DNA from: an actinobacterium acAMD-2
Lineage (GTDB): Bacteria; Actinomycetota; Actinomycetes; UBA12327
Assembly: GCA_000754455.1 (NCBI GenBank)
Contig: JNSE01000029.1
Location: 1 to 37,342, forward strand
Direction: 5' to 3'
DNA: 37,342 bases
Each line of letters begins with the position of its first letter. Positions within the stretch are counted from its first letter, which is position 1. The notes under the pieces were generated by a model. The model had not been told where the DNA came from, made no database searches, and worked only from the letters and a program-made list of their open reading frames with translations. Below, piece after piece: positions 1-8,031 of this stretch. The translations under genes were made by a program, and so were the position numbers.

Positions 1-2
1 GA

Positions 3-512
3 ATTGTTCGCTCTTTCCAAAATGCGCTGCTGTTTCCCACGTTGACCGTCTATCAGGCTGTTGAGTTAAGCCATGGTCGAGGTCGCTCGGCGGGGTTGAC
101 CGTTCCAGAGCTGTTAGAACTTGCTGGCTTGAGCGAGTTTGCGGATACCTTGATTTCTGATCTACCCACCGGTGTGCGTCGGGTAACGGAACTGACGTGC
201 GACATCACCTTGACGCCTGAGCTGATCTTGCTCGACGAGCCCTCGGCTGGAATCGCTCACTCGGAGATTCCCGCCTTGGCCAAGTGGATTCGCGCTCTTC
301 GTGAGGATCTGCATATGACGGTCTTGGTCGTTGACCACGATATGAATCTCTTGCGTTCGGTGTGTGATGAGTTTGTCGCCATGGATCTGGGACAAGTTAT
401 TGCGCGCGGCACTGCGGACGAAGTGGCTGCCAATCCGAAGGTGATCGAGGCCTTCCTCGGCACCAGTGTGGCTGCGGTGGAACGGTCGGCTGTCGCAACT
501 GTTGCTGAGTAG
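3..512 (+). CDS. LivG-type ABC transporter ATP-binding protein (3' part)
   Basis: The open frame enters from the left edge, so the true start and the Walker A motif lie outside the window. Visible are the Q-loop region (RSFQN near the edge), a signature-like LPTGVRR, Walker B with D-loop (LILLDEPSAGIAHSE), the H-loop (VVDHDMNLL) and a C-terminal tail ending in FLGTS. This order and tail match ATPases of branched-chain amino acid (LivG/LivF) importers. The signature is degenerate: LPTG replaces the usual LSTG or LSGG, as in a subgroup with LSTGxRR. The segment between the Q-loop and the signature is short. No permease genes are visible on this side. The ATPase assignment is firm; the substrate is unknown. 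Confidence 0.8.
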   Translation: MVRSFQNALLFPTLTVYQAVELSHGRGRSAGLTVPELLELAGLSEFADTLISDLPTGVRRVTELTCDITLTPELILLDEPSAGIAHSEIPALAKWIRALREDLHMTVLVVDHDMNLLRSVCDEFVAMDLGQVIARGTADEVAANPKVIEAFLGTSVAAVERSAVATVAE

Positions 513-641
513 AACGGGCCCCGCTGGCTGGGCGCTTAAAAATCGCCTCGGCGAGCCACGGGTCGGCCTTTCGCGGTAGCCTGAAGCCACTAGATCTGCT
601 TCCTCACGAGCAAGGGGGGATGGGGCTTAGGCCTTTTTCCT

Positions 642-2609
642 ATGGATATCAAGCGCATTCTTCGTGGTCCGATTGTCTGGATTGGCGTGGCCATCTTGGT
701 GGCCTTGCTGGCCGGTCAATTTATTTCCTCTGCCTCGGCACCTAAGAAGGTGGACACATCCGCGATCATCGCCTCGATCACCAAGGGCGATGCCAAGTCG
801 GCCACGATTGTTGATCGTGAGCAGCGTATTGAGATCGTGCTTAAAAATGGAGACAAGAAGCAATCTCAGTACGTGACAGGTCAGGGTGTGGAGTTGCAGC
901 AGCTCCTACAGACCAAGGTTGATGGTGGGCAACTCAGTGGCGGCTACAACATCAAGGTGCCTAAAGACAATGTCTTAATTTCTCTCCTTGCCACGTTGCT
1001 CCCCATAGCGATCATCGTTTTCTTGCTGTTCTTCTTCATGAACCAAGTGCAAGGTGGCGGATCCAAGGTCATGAACTTTGGTAAGTCCAAGGCCAAGATG
1101 ATGTCTAAGGACACCCCGCAGACCACGTTTGCTGATGTGGCTGGTGCGGACGAAGCCATTGAGGAACTAGAAGAGATCCGAGACTTTCTTACCGACCCTG
1201 CTCGTTACCAAGCCGTAGGCGCCAAGATCCCCAAGGGAGTATTGCTTTACGGCCCGCCCGGAACTGGAAAGACGCTGCTCGCCCGCGCTGTTGCTGGTGA
1301 AGCCGGCGTACCGTTCTATACGATTTCTGGTTCGGACTTTGTCGAAATGTTTGTCGGTGTTGGAGCATCACGAGTGCGCGACCTCTTCGAACAAGCAAAA
1401 GAAAACGCTCCCGCCATCATTTTCATTGATGAAATTGATGCGGTCGGTCGGCACCGTGGCGCAGGTCTGGGTGGTGGCCATGACGAGCGCGAGCAGACCC
1501 TGAACCAAATGTTGGTTGAGATGGACGGATTTGATGACAAGGGCACGGTCATTTTGATCGCGGCTACGAACCGACCTGACATCTTGGACCCAGCGTTGCT
1601 ACGTCCAGGCCGCTTTGACCGACAGATTGCCGTTGATCGCCCTGACCTGCAGGGACGCGCCGACATTTTGACGGTGCATGCCAAGGGCAAGCCCATTGAG
1701 CCCGAGGTGGACATGCTCGGTGTGGCTCGCCGAACCCCAGGCTTTACCGGTGCCGACCTAGCTAACGTCCTGAACGAGGCGGCCTTGTTGACGGCACGCC
1801 ATCACCTGACCATGGTGAATAAGGAATCCATGGATGAGGCCATCGACCGTGTTATTGCCGGTCCGCAAAAGCATTCCCGCGTGATGAGCGATCACGAGAA
1901 GTCGATCACTGCGTATCACGAAGGTGGCCACGCTCTGGTCGCCGCGGCATTGCAGAACACCGACCCAGTGCACAAGGTGACCATCTTGCCGCGCGGTCGT
2001 GCCTTGGGTTACACGATGGTGTTGCCCGACCAAGAAAAGTATTCAACAACGCGCAACGAAATGTTGGATCAGTTGGCGTACATGCTCGGTGGCCGGGCTG
2101 CCGAGGAATTGGTTTTCCACGACCCCACTACTGGGGCGTCAAATGACATTGAGAAAGCTACCTCTGTTGCTCGCGCCATGGTGACGCAATACGGCATGAC
2201 TGAGCGTCTGGGCGCCATTAAGTTTGGCCAGGAATCCGGTGAGGTGTTCTTGGGCCGCGACATGGGGCACCAACGGGACTATTCAGAGGCTGTAGCCGGC
2301 GTTATTGACGAAGAGGTGCGGCACTTGATCAATCAAGCCCACACGGAAGCCTACGAAATCCTGGTTGATAACCGCGACGTCCTCGATCGCCTGGTCCTTG
2401 AGCTGTTGGAAAAAGAAACGTTGGACAAGGAGCAAGTCGCGGAAATCTTTACCGATATCCGGAAGCGATCTGAGCGACCGAAGTGGACTGGATCCACTGA
2501 GCGCATCCCGGCAGCTGGGCCAATCTCCGTTCCCGCGAAGGTGAATGGCTCGGGATCTGTGCAGGTGGCTCACAACGATGTCACCTCTCACGACAAGCCC
2601 ACGGACTAA
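642..2609 (+). CDS. ftsH: ATP-dependent zinc metalloprotease FtsH
   Basis: Membrane-anchored AAA+ protease that degrades misfolded and regulatory membrane proteins. Two N-terminal membrane segments (about residues 10-30 and 110-132) flank the extracytoplasmic FtsH domain. The AAA module has Walker A GPPGTGKT (204-211), Walker B IIFIDEID (about 259-266) and the SRH stretch TNRPDILDPALLRPGRFDRQ. The zinc protease motif HEGGH is at 426-430. At 655 residues it is full length. The ATG at 642 starts directly before the basic/hydrophobic first segment; no good Shine-Dalgarno sits at normal spacing. The upstream 129 bases hold no gene. It heads the folate cluster, with folE 5 bases downstream, as in other actinobacteria. 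Confidence 0.98.
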   Translation: MDIKRILRGPIVWIGVAILVALLAGQFISSASAPKKVDTSAIIASITKGDAKSATIVDREQRIEIVLKNGDKKQSQYVTGQGVELQQLLQTKVDGGQLSGGYNIKVPKDNVLISLLATLLPIAIIVFLLFFFMNQVQGGGSKVMNFGKSKAKMMSKDTPQTTFADVAGADEAIEELEEIRDFLTDPARYQAVGAKIPKGVLLYGPPGTGKTLLARAVAGEAGVPFYTISGSDFVEMFVGVGASRVRDLFEQAKENAPAIIFIDEIDAVGRHRGAGLGGGHDEREQTLNQMLVEMDGFDDKGTVILIAATNRPDILDPALLRPGRFDRQIAVDRPDLQGRADILTVHAKGKPIEPEVDMLGVARRTPGFTGADLANVLNEAALLTARHHLTMVNKESMDEAIDRVIAGPQKHSRVMSDHEKSITAYHEGGHALVAAALQNTDPVHKVTILPRGRALGYTMVLPDQEKYSTTRNEMLDQLAYMLGGRAAEELVFHDPTTGASNDIEKATSVARAMVTQYGMTERLGAIKFGQESGEVFLGRDMGHQRDYSEAVAGVIDEEVRHLINQAHTEAYEILVDNRDVLDRLVLELLEKETLDKEQVAEIFTDIRKRSERPKWTGSTERIPAAGPISVPAKVNGSGSVQVAHNDVTSHDKPTD

Positions 2610-2614
2610 TCCTC

Positions 2615-3256
2615 ATGACTGATCGTCTCGTGGAGCAAGCCGCTTCCATTGATCCGGTAACCGACCTGGTCAGTGATTTTCGAGATGTTCCGGCTTTTGA
2701 TCAAGAGCGTGCCGAGAAGGCAGTTCGTGAATTGCTTCTCGCTGTGGGTGAGGACCCAGATCGTGATGGGTTGTTGGACACGCCGGCCCGCGTTGCTCGC
2801 GCCTACCAGGAACTTTTCGCCGGTATGCACCAAAAGCCGGAGGATGTTTTAGCAACTACCTTTGACCTGGGTCACCATGAATTAGTCATCGTGAAAGATA
2901 TTGAGTTGTATTCGACATGTGAGCACCACTTAGTGCCGTTTTTCGGCCGTGCGCATGTGGGCTACCTGCCTAATGCTGAGGGTCGCATCACGGGCTTGTC
3001 GAAACTGGCTCGATTGGTGGATGTATTCGCTAAGCGCCCCCAAGTTCAAGAACGGCTCACGTCTCAAGTTGCTGATTCGTTGATGCGGGTTCTCGCGCCA
3101 GAGGGCGTGATCGTTGTTGTCGAGTGTGAGCACCTGTGCATGTCTATGCGGGGCATTCGCAAGCCAGGAGCTACGACGATCACGAGTGCTGTTCGTGGTG
3201 TCTTCGCCGACCCTGCGCTTCGTTCCGAGGCCATGACCTTGATCCGTGGTCACTGA
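2615..3256 (+). CDS. folE: GTP cyclohydrolase I
   Basis: Converts GTP to 7,8-dihydroneopterin triphosphate, the first step of tetrahydrofolate synthesis. The family signatures are present: VKDIELYSTCEHHLVPFFG with zinc-ligand Cys and His, SKLARLVDVFAKRPQVQERL, and VVVECEHLCMSMRGI carrying the second zinc Cys. Length is 213 residues, normal for the type I enzyme with a short N-terminal extension. It starts 5 bases after ftsH and its 3' end overlaps the proposed folP start by 11 bases, so it is probably cotranscribed with both. Confidence 0.97.
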   Translation: MTDRLVEQAASIDPVTDLVSDFRDVPAFDQERAEKAVRELLLAVGEDPDRDGLLDTPARVARAYQELFAGMHQKPEDVLATTFDLGHHELVIVKDIELYSTCEHHLVPFFGRAHVGYLPNAEGRITGLSKLARLVDVFAKRPQVQERLTSQVADSLMRVLAPEGVIVVVECEHLCMSMRGIRKPGATTITSAVRGVFADPALRSEAMTLIRGH

Positions 3257-4133
3257 TTCAGCTGTTGTTGTGAGGCATCCCAAAGGTTTACCTGCTGAGT
3301 TGAGCCAACTCCCGCGCACGTTGGTGGTGGGTGTGCTGAATGTGACACCGGATTCATTCAGCGATGGCGGCCACTATCTCGATCCGCAGCAAGCTATCGA
3401 GCATGGCCTTGAGTTGGTATCGCAGGGCGCTGACATCGTTGATGTGGGCGGCGAGTCCACCCGCCCAGGTGCCACTGCGATCGATAGCGAAACTGAATTG
3501 TCACGAGTGATCGAGGTTGTCATGGGTTTAGCCAGTGAAGGCATCCCGGTCAGCATCGATACTCGCCGATCGCAGGTGGCTGAACGTGCCCTAGAAGCCG
3601 GCGCTGTCTTGGTGAACGATGTCAGCGGTGGTCGTGGTGATGGGGCGATGTGGCCATTGATGGCCTCGGTCCACGTGCCCTATGTCCTGATGCATAACCG
3701 AGGCGAAGGTGCGAGCCAGGACAGTCTCGCCAACTATGGGGATGTGCTTGCTGAAGTTAAGCGGGAACTCTTTGAGCAGGTTGAGGCAGCTATTGCAGCC
3801 GGAGTAGATGAATCACGCATAGTTTTGGACCCAGGGATCGGTTTTGCAAAAAGAGCTGAACACAATTGGCCGCTTGTTCATCAAAGTGCCCTGGACGACA
3901 TGGCGTTGTGGGGATTTCCGGTTTTGCTGGGTGCCTCTCGCAAACGTTTTCTCGGCGTGCACGAGACAGGTGAGCCGCGAATCGATGATTCCATGGACAC
4001 TCGTGACGCGTTGACTGTCGAACTGACTCAACGAGCAGTGTCGTCAGGCCTTTGGGCTGTAAGAGTGCATCGCGTAGAGGCGAATGTGGCGGTGGTCAAC
4101 TCGTCTAGAGTGAGGTCAGAGGAGGCGCCATGA
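3246..4133 (+). CDS. folP: dihydropteroate synthase
   Basis: Condenses 6-hydroxymethyl-dihydropterin diphosphate with p-aminobenzoate; this is the sulfonamide target. The TIM-barrel signatures are clear: VVGVLNVTPDSFSDGG near residue 27, VDVGGESTRPGA, SIDTRRSQVAERAL, VNDVSGG, the LMHNRG loop, VLDPGIGFAK and LLGASRKRFLG. The start used is GTG 3246, inside the folE end; a GTG at 3270 is an alternative because the conserved domain begins well downstream. The stop overlaps the folB ATG in an ATGA arrangement. Confidence 0.96.
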   Translation: MVTDSAVVVRHPKGLPAELSQLPRTLVVGVLNVTPDSFSDGGHYLDPQQAIEHGLELVSQGADIVDVGGESTRPGATAIDSETELSRVIEVVMGLASEGIPVSIDTRRSQVAERALEAGAVLVNDVSGGRGDGAMWPLMASVHVPYVLMHNRGEGASQDSLANYGDVLAEVKRELFEQVEAAIAAGVDESRIVLDPGIGFAKRAEHNWPLVHQSALDDMALWGFPVLLGASRKRFLGVHETGEPRIDDSMDTRDALTVELTQRAVSSGLWAVRVHRVEANVAVVNSSRVRSEEAP

Positions 4134-4492
4134 CGGACATCATTGCTTTAACCGGTCTGCGGGCCTTCGGATATCACGGTGTCCTAGCCGAAGAGAAAGC
4201 AACAGGTCAGGAATTCGTTGTTGATCTGGCCTTGCATGTTGATACTGCTCGCGCTGCACGTACCGACGACCTAGCGGACACCGTTGATTATGGAGCACTG
4301 GCCCATGCCGTTGTCGCTGTCATTGAGGGTGAGCCGGTGGAGCTGATTGAGACGTTGGCGCAACGTATTGCTGATGTGGTGTTGATCGACACACGCGTTT
4401 CTACGGTCAACGTGGTGTTGCATAAACCCACGGCACCTATTCCGTTTGCTTTTTCCGATGTGCGCGTGGAGATTGAACGCTCGCAGCCATGA
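4130..4492 (+). CDS. folB: dihydroneopterin aldolase
   Basis: Cleaves 7,8-dihydroneopterin to 6-hydroxymethyl-dihydropterin and glycolaldehyde. The 120-residue protein has the FolB hallmarks: ALTGLRAFGYHGVLAEEK near the N terminus, a DTVDYGALA segment, and ELIETLAQRIADVVL with the catalytic-region Glu and Leu. It overlaps folP upstream and folK downstream by 4 bases (ATGA) on each side, which implies translational coupling. Confidence 0.95.
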   Translation: MTDIIALTGLRAFGYHGVLAEEKATGQEFVVDLALHVDTARAARTDDLADTVDYGALAHAVVAVIEGEPVELIETLAQRIADVVLIDTRVSTVNVVLHKPTAPIPFAFSDVRVEIERSQP

Positions 4493-4998
4493 CACATCAC
4501 GTGGTGTTAAGTCTGGGTGCCAACCTCGGCGATCCGTTGGGCGCTTTGACGTCAGCGTTGGAGGCACTGGCGCAGACGGAGGGCGTGGAGGTGCTGGCAA
4601 CATCAAGTTTCTACGGCACAGCACCCATCGGTGGCCCAGATCAACCTGACTACATCAACGCCGTTGCTGTGCTGGAGACCACGTTGGCACCGATGGCGAT
4701 CCTTGACCTTGCTCACCGGATAGAAGCCGACCATGACCGAGTCCGGCAGGAGAGATGGGGGCCGCGCACCCTAGATATCGATTTGGTGGTTTACGACGAT
4801 GTGGTCAGTGAAGATCCCACGTTGACGATTCCCCACCCGCGGGCGCATCAACGCGCGTTCGTCCTGGTTCCATGGCACGAACTTGAACCCGACGCGGTGC
4901 TCGCGACTTTTGGCCCAATCGCTGATTTGATAGAGCATGTGAAGGATCAAGAAATTGCGGTTGTGGCAACGCCACATCACCCAGGCTCTACTCAATGA
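4489..4998 (+). CDS. folK: 2-amino-4-hydroxy-6-hydroxymethyldihydropteridine pyrophosphokinase
   Basis: Transfers pyrophosphate from ATP to 6-hydroxymethyl-dihydropterin, producing the FolP substrate. The HPPK motifs are present: LSLGANLGDP at the N terminus, SSFYGTAPIGGPDQPDYINA, RIEADHDRVRQERWGPRTLD with the Mg-binding DID following, and IPHPRAHQRAFVLVP. Length (169 residues) is normal. The ATG overlaps the folB stop (ATGA) and the folK stop overlaps the next ATG in the same way. Confidence 0.96.
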   Translation: MTHHVVLSLGANLGDPLGALTSALEALAQTEGVEVLATSSFYGTAPIGGPDQPDYINAVAVLETTLAPMAILDLAHRIEADHDRVRQERWGPRTLDIDLVVYDDVVSEDPTLTIPHPRAHQRAFVLVPWHELEPDAVLATFGPIADLIEHVKDQEIAVVATPHHPGSTQ

Positions 4999-5471
4999 AG
5001 CTCACCACCTGGCGTGACCTCTTAGGACCATTTTTGGTTTCCAGTGCTGTGAGCCTTGCGGTGTTTCGCGTTATTGGTGCACTGACGAGCACGGTTCCCA
5101 ATGTCCCCATCGCCGCTGTGTTCACAATGCTGGGTGTCAGCGTGGCATTCGGCATATTGACGTTAGTAGTTAGACCGCGGTTGAAACTCAGCCCCGGTCG
5201 TGAACCTCTTGACTCCCTGACAGCCGGCCGAGTAGTGGCCTTGGCATTTGCGAGCTCTCGCGCAGGTGTGGTGATCGGTGGAATTTTCGTTGGTTGGTTG
5301 GCAGCTGGATGGTTTGCCGACGCCTTGAACACACCGTTTGCTAAAACCCGTGCCTTGCACGCCGTTCTTTGCATTGTGCTCTCAGCAGCATTGGTCGCCA
5401 TTGGAGTGATTCTCGAGAGAGCGTGTGTTGTGCGGGTCCCGCGCGACGACAATGACCAACCCAAGGCATAA
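4995..5471 (+). CDS. DUF3180 family membrane protein
   Basis: A 158-residue integral membrane protein with about four hydrophobic segments (roughly residues 10-30, 38-58, 82-106 and 118-140) and a short charged C-terminal tail. Composition, length and position directly after folK match the actinobacterial DUF3180 family, whose function is unknown. It is translationally coupled to folK by an ATGA overlap, so it belongs to the folate transcription unit, though nothing in it suggests an enzyme. The family call rests on context and pattern. Confidence 0.75.
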   Translation: MKLTTWRDLLGPFLVSSAVSLAVFRVIGALTSTVPNVPIAAVFTMLGVSVAFGILTLVVRPRLKLSPGREPLDSLTAGRVVALAFASSRAGVVIGGIFVGWLAAGWFADALNTPFAKTRALHAVLCIVLSAALVAIGVILERACVVRVPRDDNDQPKA

Positions 5472-5474
5472 GGT
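5469..5474 (+). promoter_or_regulatory. possible -10 element (TAAGGT) before the 96-residue gene
   Basis: TAAGGT ends 7 bases before GTG 5481, the spacing seen before other leaderless candidates here. It overlaps the DUF3180 stop and also contains AAGG, so a weak ribosome site is an equally good reading. Confidence 0.3.
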
Positions 5475-5480
5475 TTAAGC

Positions 5481-5771
5481 GTGACTGACAACCAAGCCCT
5501 TGAAGACCTGCCCTACATTGAACTTCGCGACAAGGCTTTTGACCTTGCTCGCGAGCGTCACGACCTCAAGTTCTTCCTTGAGTTGATGAATCACACCCCA
5601 GCCGCCGCTGCGATGGCAACTGAGGGCGGATCACTGGGTGAAATCAGCGGATCAATCGTGGAATCCATTGAGGCTGCTCGCGAAGCCTTCAGCGCAGATT
5701 CGGTGGGAGAGCTGGAGCCGTTGTTTGTGGCTCGATTTGCCACCTACATTCGAGAGCACACGTCTAAATAA
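5481..5771 (+). CDS. small conserved-type protein of unknown function
   Basis: A 96-residue acidic, mostly helical soluble protein with no membrane segment, Cys residues or recognisable domain. It has a Leu-Pro-Tyr-rich start (EDLPYIELRDKAFDLARER) and an Ala-rich middle. The start is GTG 5481, nine bases after the DUF3180 stop. The sequence TAAGGT at 5469-5474 could be either a leaderless -10 element or, through AAGG, a weak Shine-Dalgarno. It is the last plus-strand gene before the converging NuoD-like gene. Codon use looks like its neighbours, so the frame is probably real. I do not recognise it. Confidence 0.7.
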   Translation: MTDNQALEDLPYIELRDKAFDLARERHDLKFFLELMNHTPAAAAMATEGGSLGEISGSIVESIEAAREAFSADSVGELEPLFVARFATYIREHTSK

Positions 5772-5826
5772 CTGCGTCGACAATCTTCGCCGGATTCAGG
5801 CGTTGCAGTCGTTGTTCGCCCGGCAC

Positions 5827-6966
5827 CTACTTGTCGATGTCCCCGATGACGTAGACCATCGATTGCAAGAGTGGAACGAGGTCATCAATCGTGCAACCGG
5901 GAATGACCTGCGACAAAGCTTGTGCGTTGTTAAATGAAGCGGTCCGCATCTTTAAGCGCCATGGCATGGCCTTTCCTCGTGAGACGAGGTAATAGCCGCT
6001 AGTGCCCAGCGGCCCTTCGGTACTGACATACGTTGACCCCTCAGGTGCGCGCAACACCTTAGGAAGTTTGACGTTGACAGGTGCTCCGTTGAGTTCGTCA
6101 AGGTGCGGTAAGCAGGCATCAATCAGCGCAATGCTGAGCGTGAGGTGCTCAAACAAGCATTCATACCGTGCAAGGGCGTCACCGTCTGAACGTAAAACCG
6201 GTGTGAGGACTGACGAGAGTTCGCTATAGGCCAGGTAGGGGCTGCTACGACGTAAGTCAAGATCAACCCCAGTGGCGTGCGCAGCCACTCCGCTGACGCC
6301 AAAGTCAGCAACCGTGGATGCTGAGAGCACCCCCAGTCCCGTGAGTTGCGGTCCTAGGCGATCGAAAAGAACAGACTGCAAGTGCGGCAAAGTCTGACCC
6401 GCGAGATCAATCGCTTGCTTAACGTTTGTCGCCCAGGCCGGATCAACATCGGCCTTGAGACCTCCCACTTGATTCGCCATGAAGTGCAAACGCCCCCCGG
6501 TGGCCTGCTCCATGACCGCTTGAATGCCATCGCGGGCCTGCGAGGCAGGAGACGCACTCGCGAGATGAGGGTCTGGATACGCGACGGGGATGACGAAAGC
6601 GAGGTGGCTGAGCATTCGGTTGAGTTCATACATCGTGGTGCGCAACCACGTCGCCCGTTCGGGAACGCTCATGCCGATCAGTTGCTCAACAGCCAGAGCT
6701 ACTCCCACTTCACTAGCGAAGGCTCCGTGCCAGTCGTGGCGATTGGCTAGGCCGAGAATCTGTCGGTAATCGCGGGCTTCAAAGAGCTTTTCGGCGCCGC
6801 GATGCACATGGCCAATCAACGGCTGTGCGGATGCAATGCGATCACCGTCGAGACTGACTCGTAGGCGAATGAGTCCATGCGAGCTGGGGTGATGGGGACC
6901 TAATCGAAGTGCCAGATCTATGGCACCTGTTGGCGCAGTCGCTACATCGCCCACCGCAATGATCAT
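5827..6966 (-). CDS. NuoD-like (complex I 49 kDa subunit family) protein, isolated paralog
   Basis: Belongs to the NuoD/NDUFS2/[NiFe]-hydrogenase large-subunit family. From the ATG at 6966 it is 379 residues and keeps GPHHPSSHG (23-31), IGHVHRGAEKLFEARDY (51-67) and the C-terminal TEGPLGTSGYYLVSRG and PSF-like ASFNN region. Conserved Cys pairs for a nickel site are absent. The Tyr that binds the quinone headgroup in complex I (in RMDY/RLDY) is Trp79 here (RHDW). No other nuo gene is present; such lone NuoD-like genes occur at the same chromosomal place in other actinobacteria. An upstream GTG-type extension to 7119 is open but overlaps the methyltransferase, so ATG 6966, four bases after that gene's stop, is preferred. 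Function unknown; not a standard complex I subunit. Confidence 0.85.
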   Translation of the reverse strand: MIIAVGDVATAPTGAIDLALRLGPHHPSSHGLIRLRVSLDGDRIASAQPLIGHVHRGAEKLFEARDYRQILGLANRHDWHGAFASEVGVALAVEQLIGMSVPERATWLRTTMYELNRMLSHLAFVIPVAYPDPHLASASPASQARDGIQAVMEQATGGRLHFMANQVGGLKADVDPAWATNVKQAIDLAGQTLPHLQSVLFDRLGPQLTGLGVLSASTVADFGVSGVAAHATGVDLDLRRSSPYLAYSELSSVLTPVLRSDGDALARYECLFEHLTLSIALIDACLPHLDELNGAPVNVKLPKVLRAPEGSTYVSTEGPLGTSGYYLVSRGKAMPWRLKMRTASFNNAQALSQVIPGCTIDDLVPLLQSMVYVIGDIDK

Positions 6967-6970
6967 GGAG

Positions 6971-7975
6971 TTATCGTCCCATCCCAATGTGGTGAATGAG
7001 CCAGGTGAACGCGCCAAAGCCTTGGGTGTCTCGGGCCAGCTCTCGCTGGCTGTGTTGGGCGATGGCGACGAGCGCTTCGTGGGGTGATTGCGGTGTAGCC
7101 GACCGACCGAGGACGCCAAGTGCGTCTCGTTGACTCACCAGGACGGTGGTCACCGGAAGCGGGGCGCAGGCTTGTTCAGCGGCAACCGCACACGCATCAA
7201 GCGCGACGTGCGCGGTGATGTTCATTGAGCCATCCGGGACGGGTTGGCATGGGTATCCATGACGAAATCCAGTCAGTGTTCCCGGGGCGAAGGCGCCAAG
7301 AGATCGTTGCTCACGGGTGTGTGCGTAATCAATGGCGATAGCGATTCCAGTGGACACGCTTGACGCGATAACCGCCCAGACCTGATCGCGAGCAGCACCG
7401 ATTTCGACACGGCCACCCACCGATTGGTGTGGCCACCACCGGCTCACCCACTCACCATCGTTCGCGCTGATGGGTGCGCCAAGCTCCTCGTCACCAGTGG
7501 CTGGATTAACCATGACTTGGCGCAGAGTGAAGGACTCGTCGTATTGAGCAAGAGTGAGTGGAACATCGTCAAGAACTTCATGAGCAAAAATCAATCCACG
7601 AATGGACTCCGGCAGATGAGTGTCTACCGGCCCATGTATCCACTCAATGGTTGACGCGAGATGGGATGGGCGAGGGCGCAGTTCGATCACCCTGGCGCGA
7701 AAGGTGACAGTTGGATGCTGCTGTCCTGCGAGTGCGAGGACTTGAGCCATCAACGTGCCGTCGCCACCTCCGACCTCCCACACGTCTATGACGCCGAAAT
7801 ATCCGCCATCGTGTAGGTGCTCAACAACGTGGGTGAGGTGGTGAACCAATCCCTCGGCTACAGCCGTTGAGTGGCTAGGGGCGGTAGCGAAGTGATCAGC
7901 CGGCCATTCGCCCGAGTAGAACGTGTTAGCGGATCGTGTCCAGGCCTCTACCCACGGTTCCATGGGGCTATCCAA
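6971..7975 (-). CDS. NDUFAF7/MidA-family SAM-dependent methyltransferase
   Basis: A 334-residue Rossmann methyltransferase. The SAM motif EVGGGDGTL is at 67-75, followed by VIELRPRPSHLAS, then GLIFAHEVLDDVPL (127-140), which corresponds to the NEFFDALP motif of NDUFAF7. Further matches are GRVEIGAARDQVW, AIDYAHTREQRSLGAF, GTLTGFRHGY and MNITAHVALD. Human NDUFAF7 dimethylates an Arg of NDUFS2, the NuoD homolog; here the next gene encodes a NuoD-like protein that keeps this Arg. TTG 7975 has AAGGG six bases upstream; ATG 7963 is the alternative start. The two genes form a minus-strand operon with a 4-base gap. The substrate is inferred. Confidence 0.85.
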   Translation of the reverse strand: MDSPMEPWVEAWTRSANTFYSGEWPADHFATAPSHSTAVAEGLVHHLTHVVEHLHDGGYFGVIDVWEVGGGDGTLMAQVLALAGQQHPTVTFRARVIELRPRPSHLASTIEWIHGPVDTHLPESIRGLIFAHEVLDDVPLTLAQYDESFTLRQVMVNPATGDEELGAPISANDGEWVSRWWPHQSVGGRVEIGAARDQVWAVIASSVSTGIAIAIDYAHTREQRSLGAFAPGTLTGFRHGYPCQPVPDGSMNITAHVALDACAVAAEQACAPLPVTTVLVSQRDALGVLGRSATPQSPHEALVAIAQHSQRELARDTQGFGAFTWLIHHIGMGR

Positions 7976-8031
7976 CCGCTACCCTTGAGATGATCGTCTG
8001 GTACCCGTCGCGGACTGGAACGGAGGCACTC

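Noticed and set aside
541..600. Possible terminator or promoter (TAGCCT at 577-582) before ftsH
   Set aside because: Only 4-base stems are present, and no -35 or well-placed ribosome site supports the -10-like hexamer.
6967..7119. N-terminal extension of the NuoD-like protein to 430 residues
   Set aside because: It overlaps the methyltransferase coding end and is Ser/Pro-rich with no family match; ATG 6966 follows the stop by four bases.
7936..8031. Upstream extension of the DUF2520 protein
   Set aside because: It overlaps the divergent methyltransferase start, and ATG 8032 has a strong GGAGG five bases upstream.
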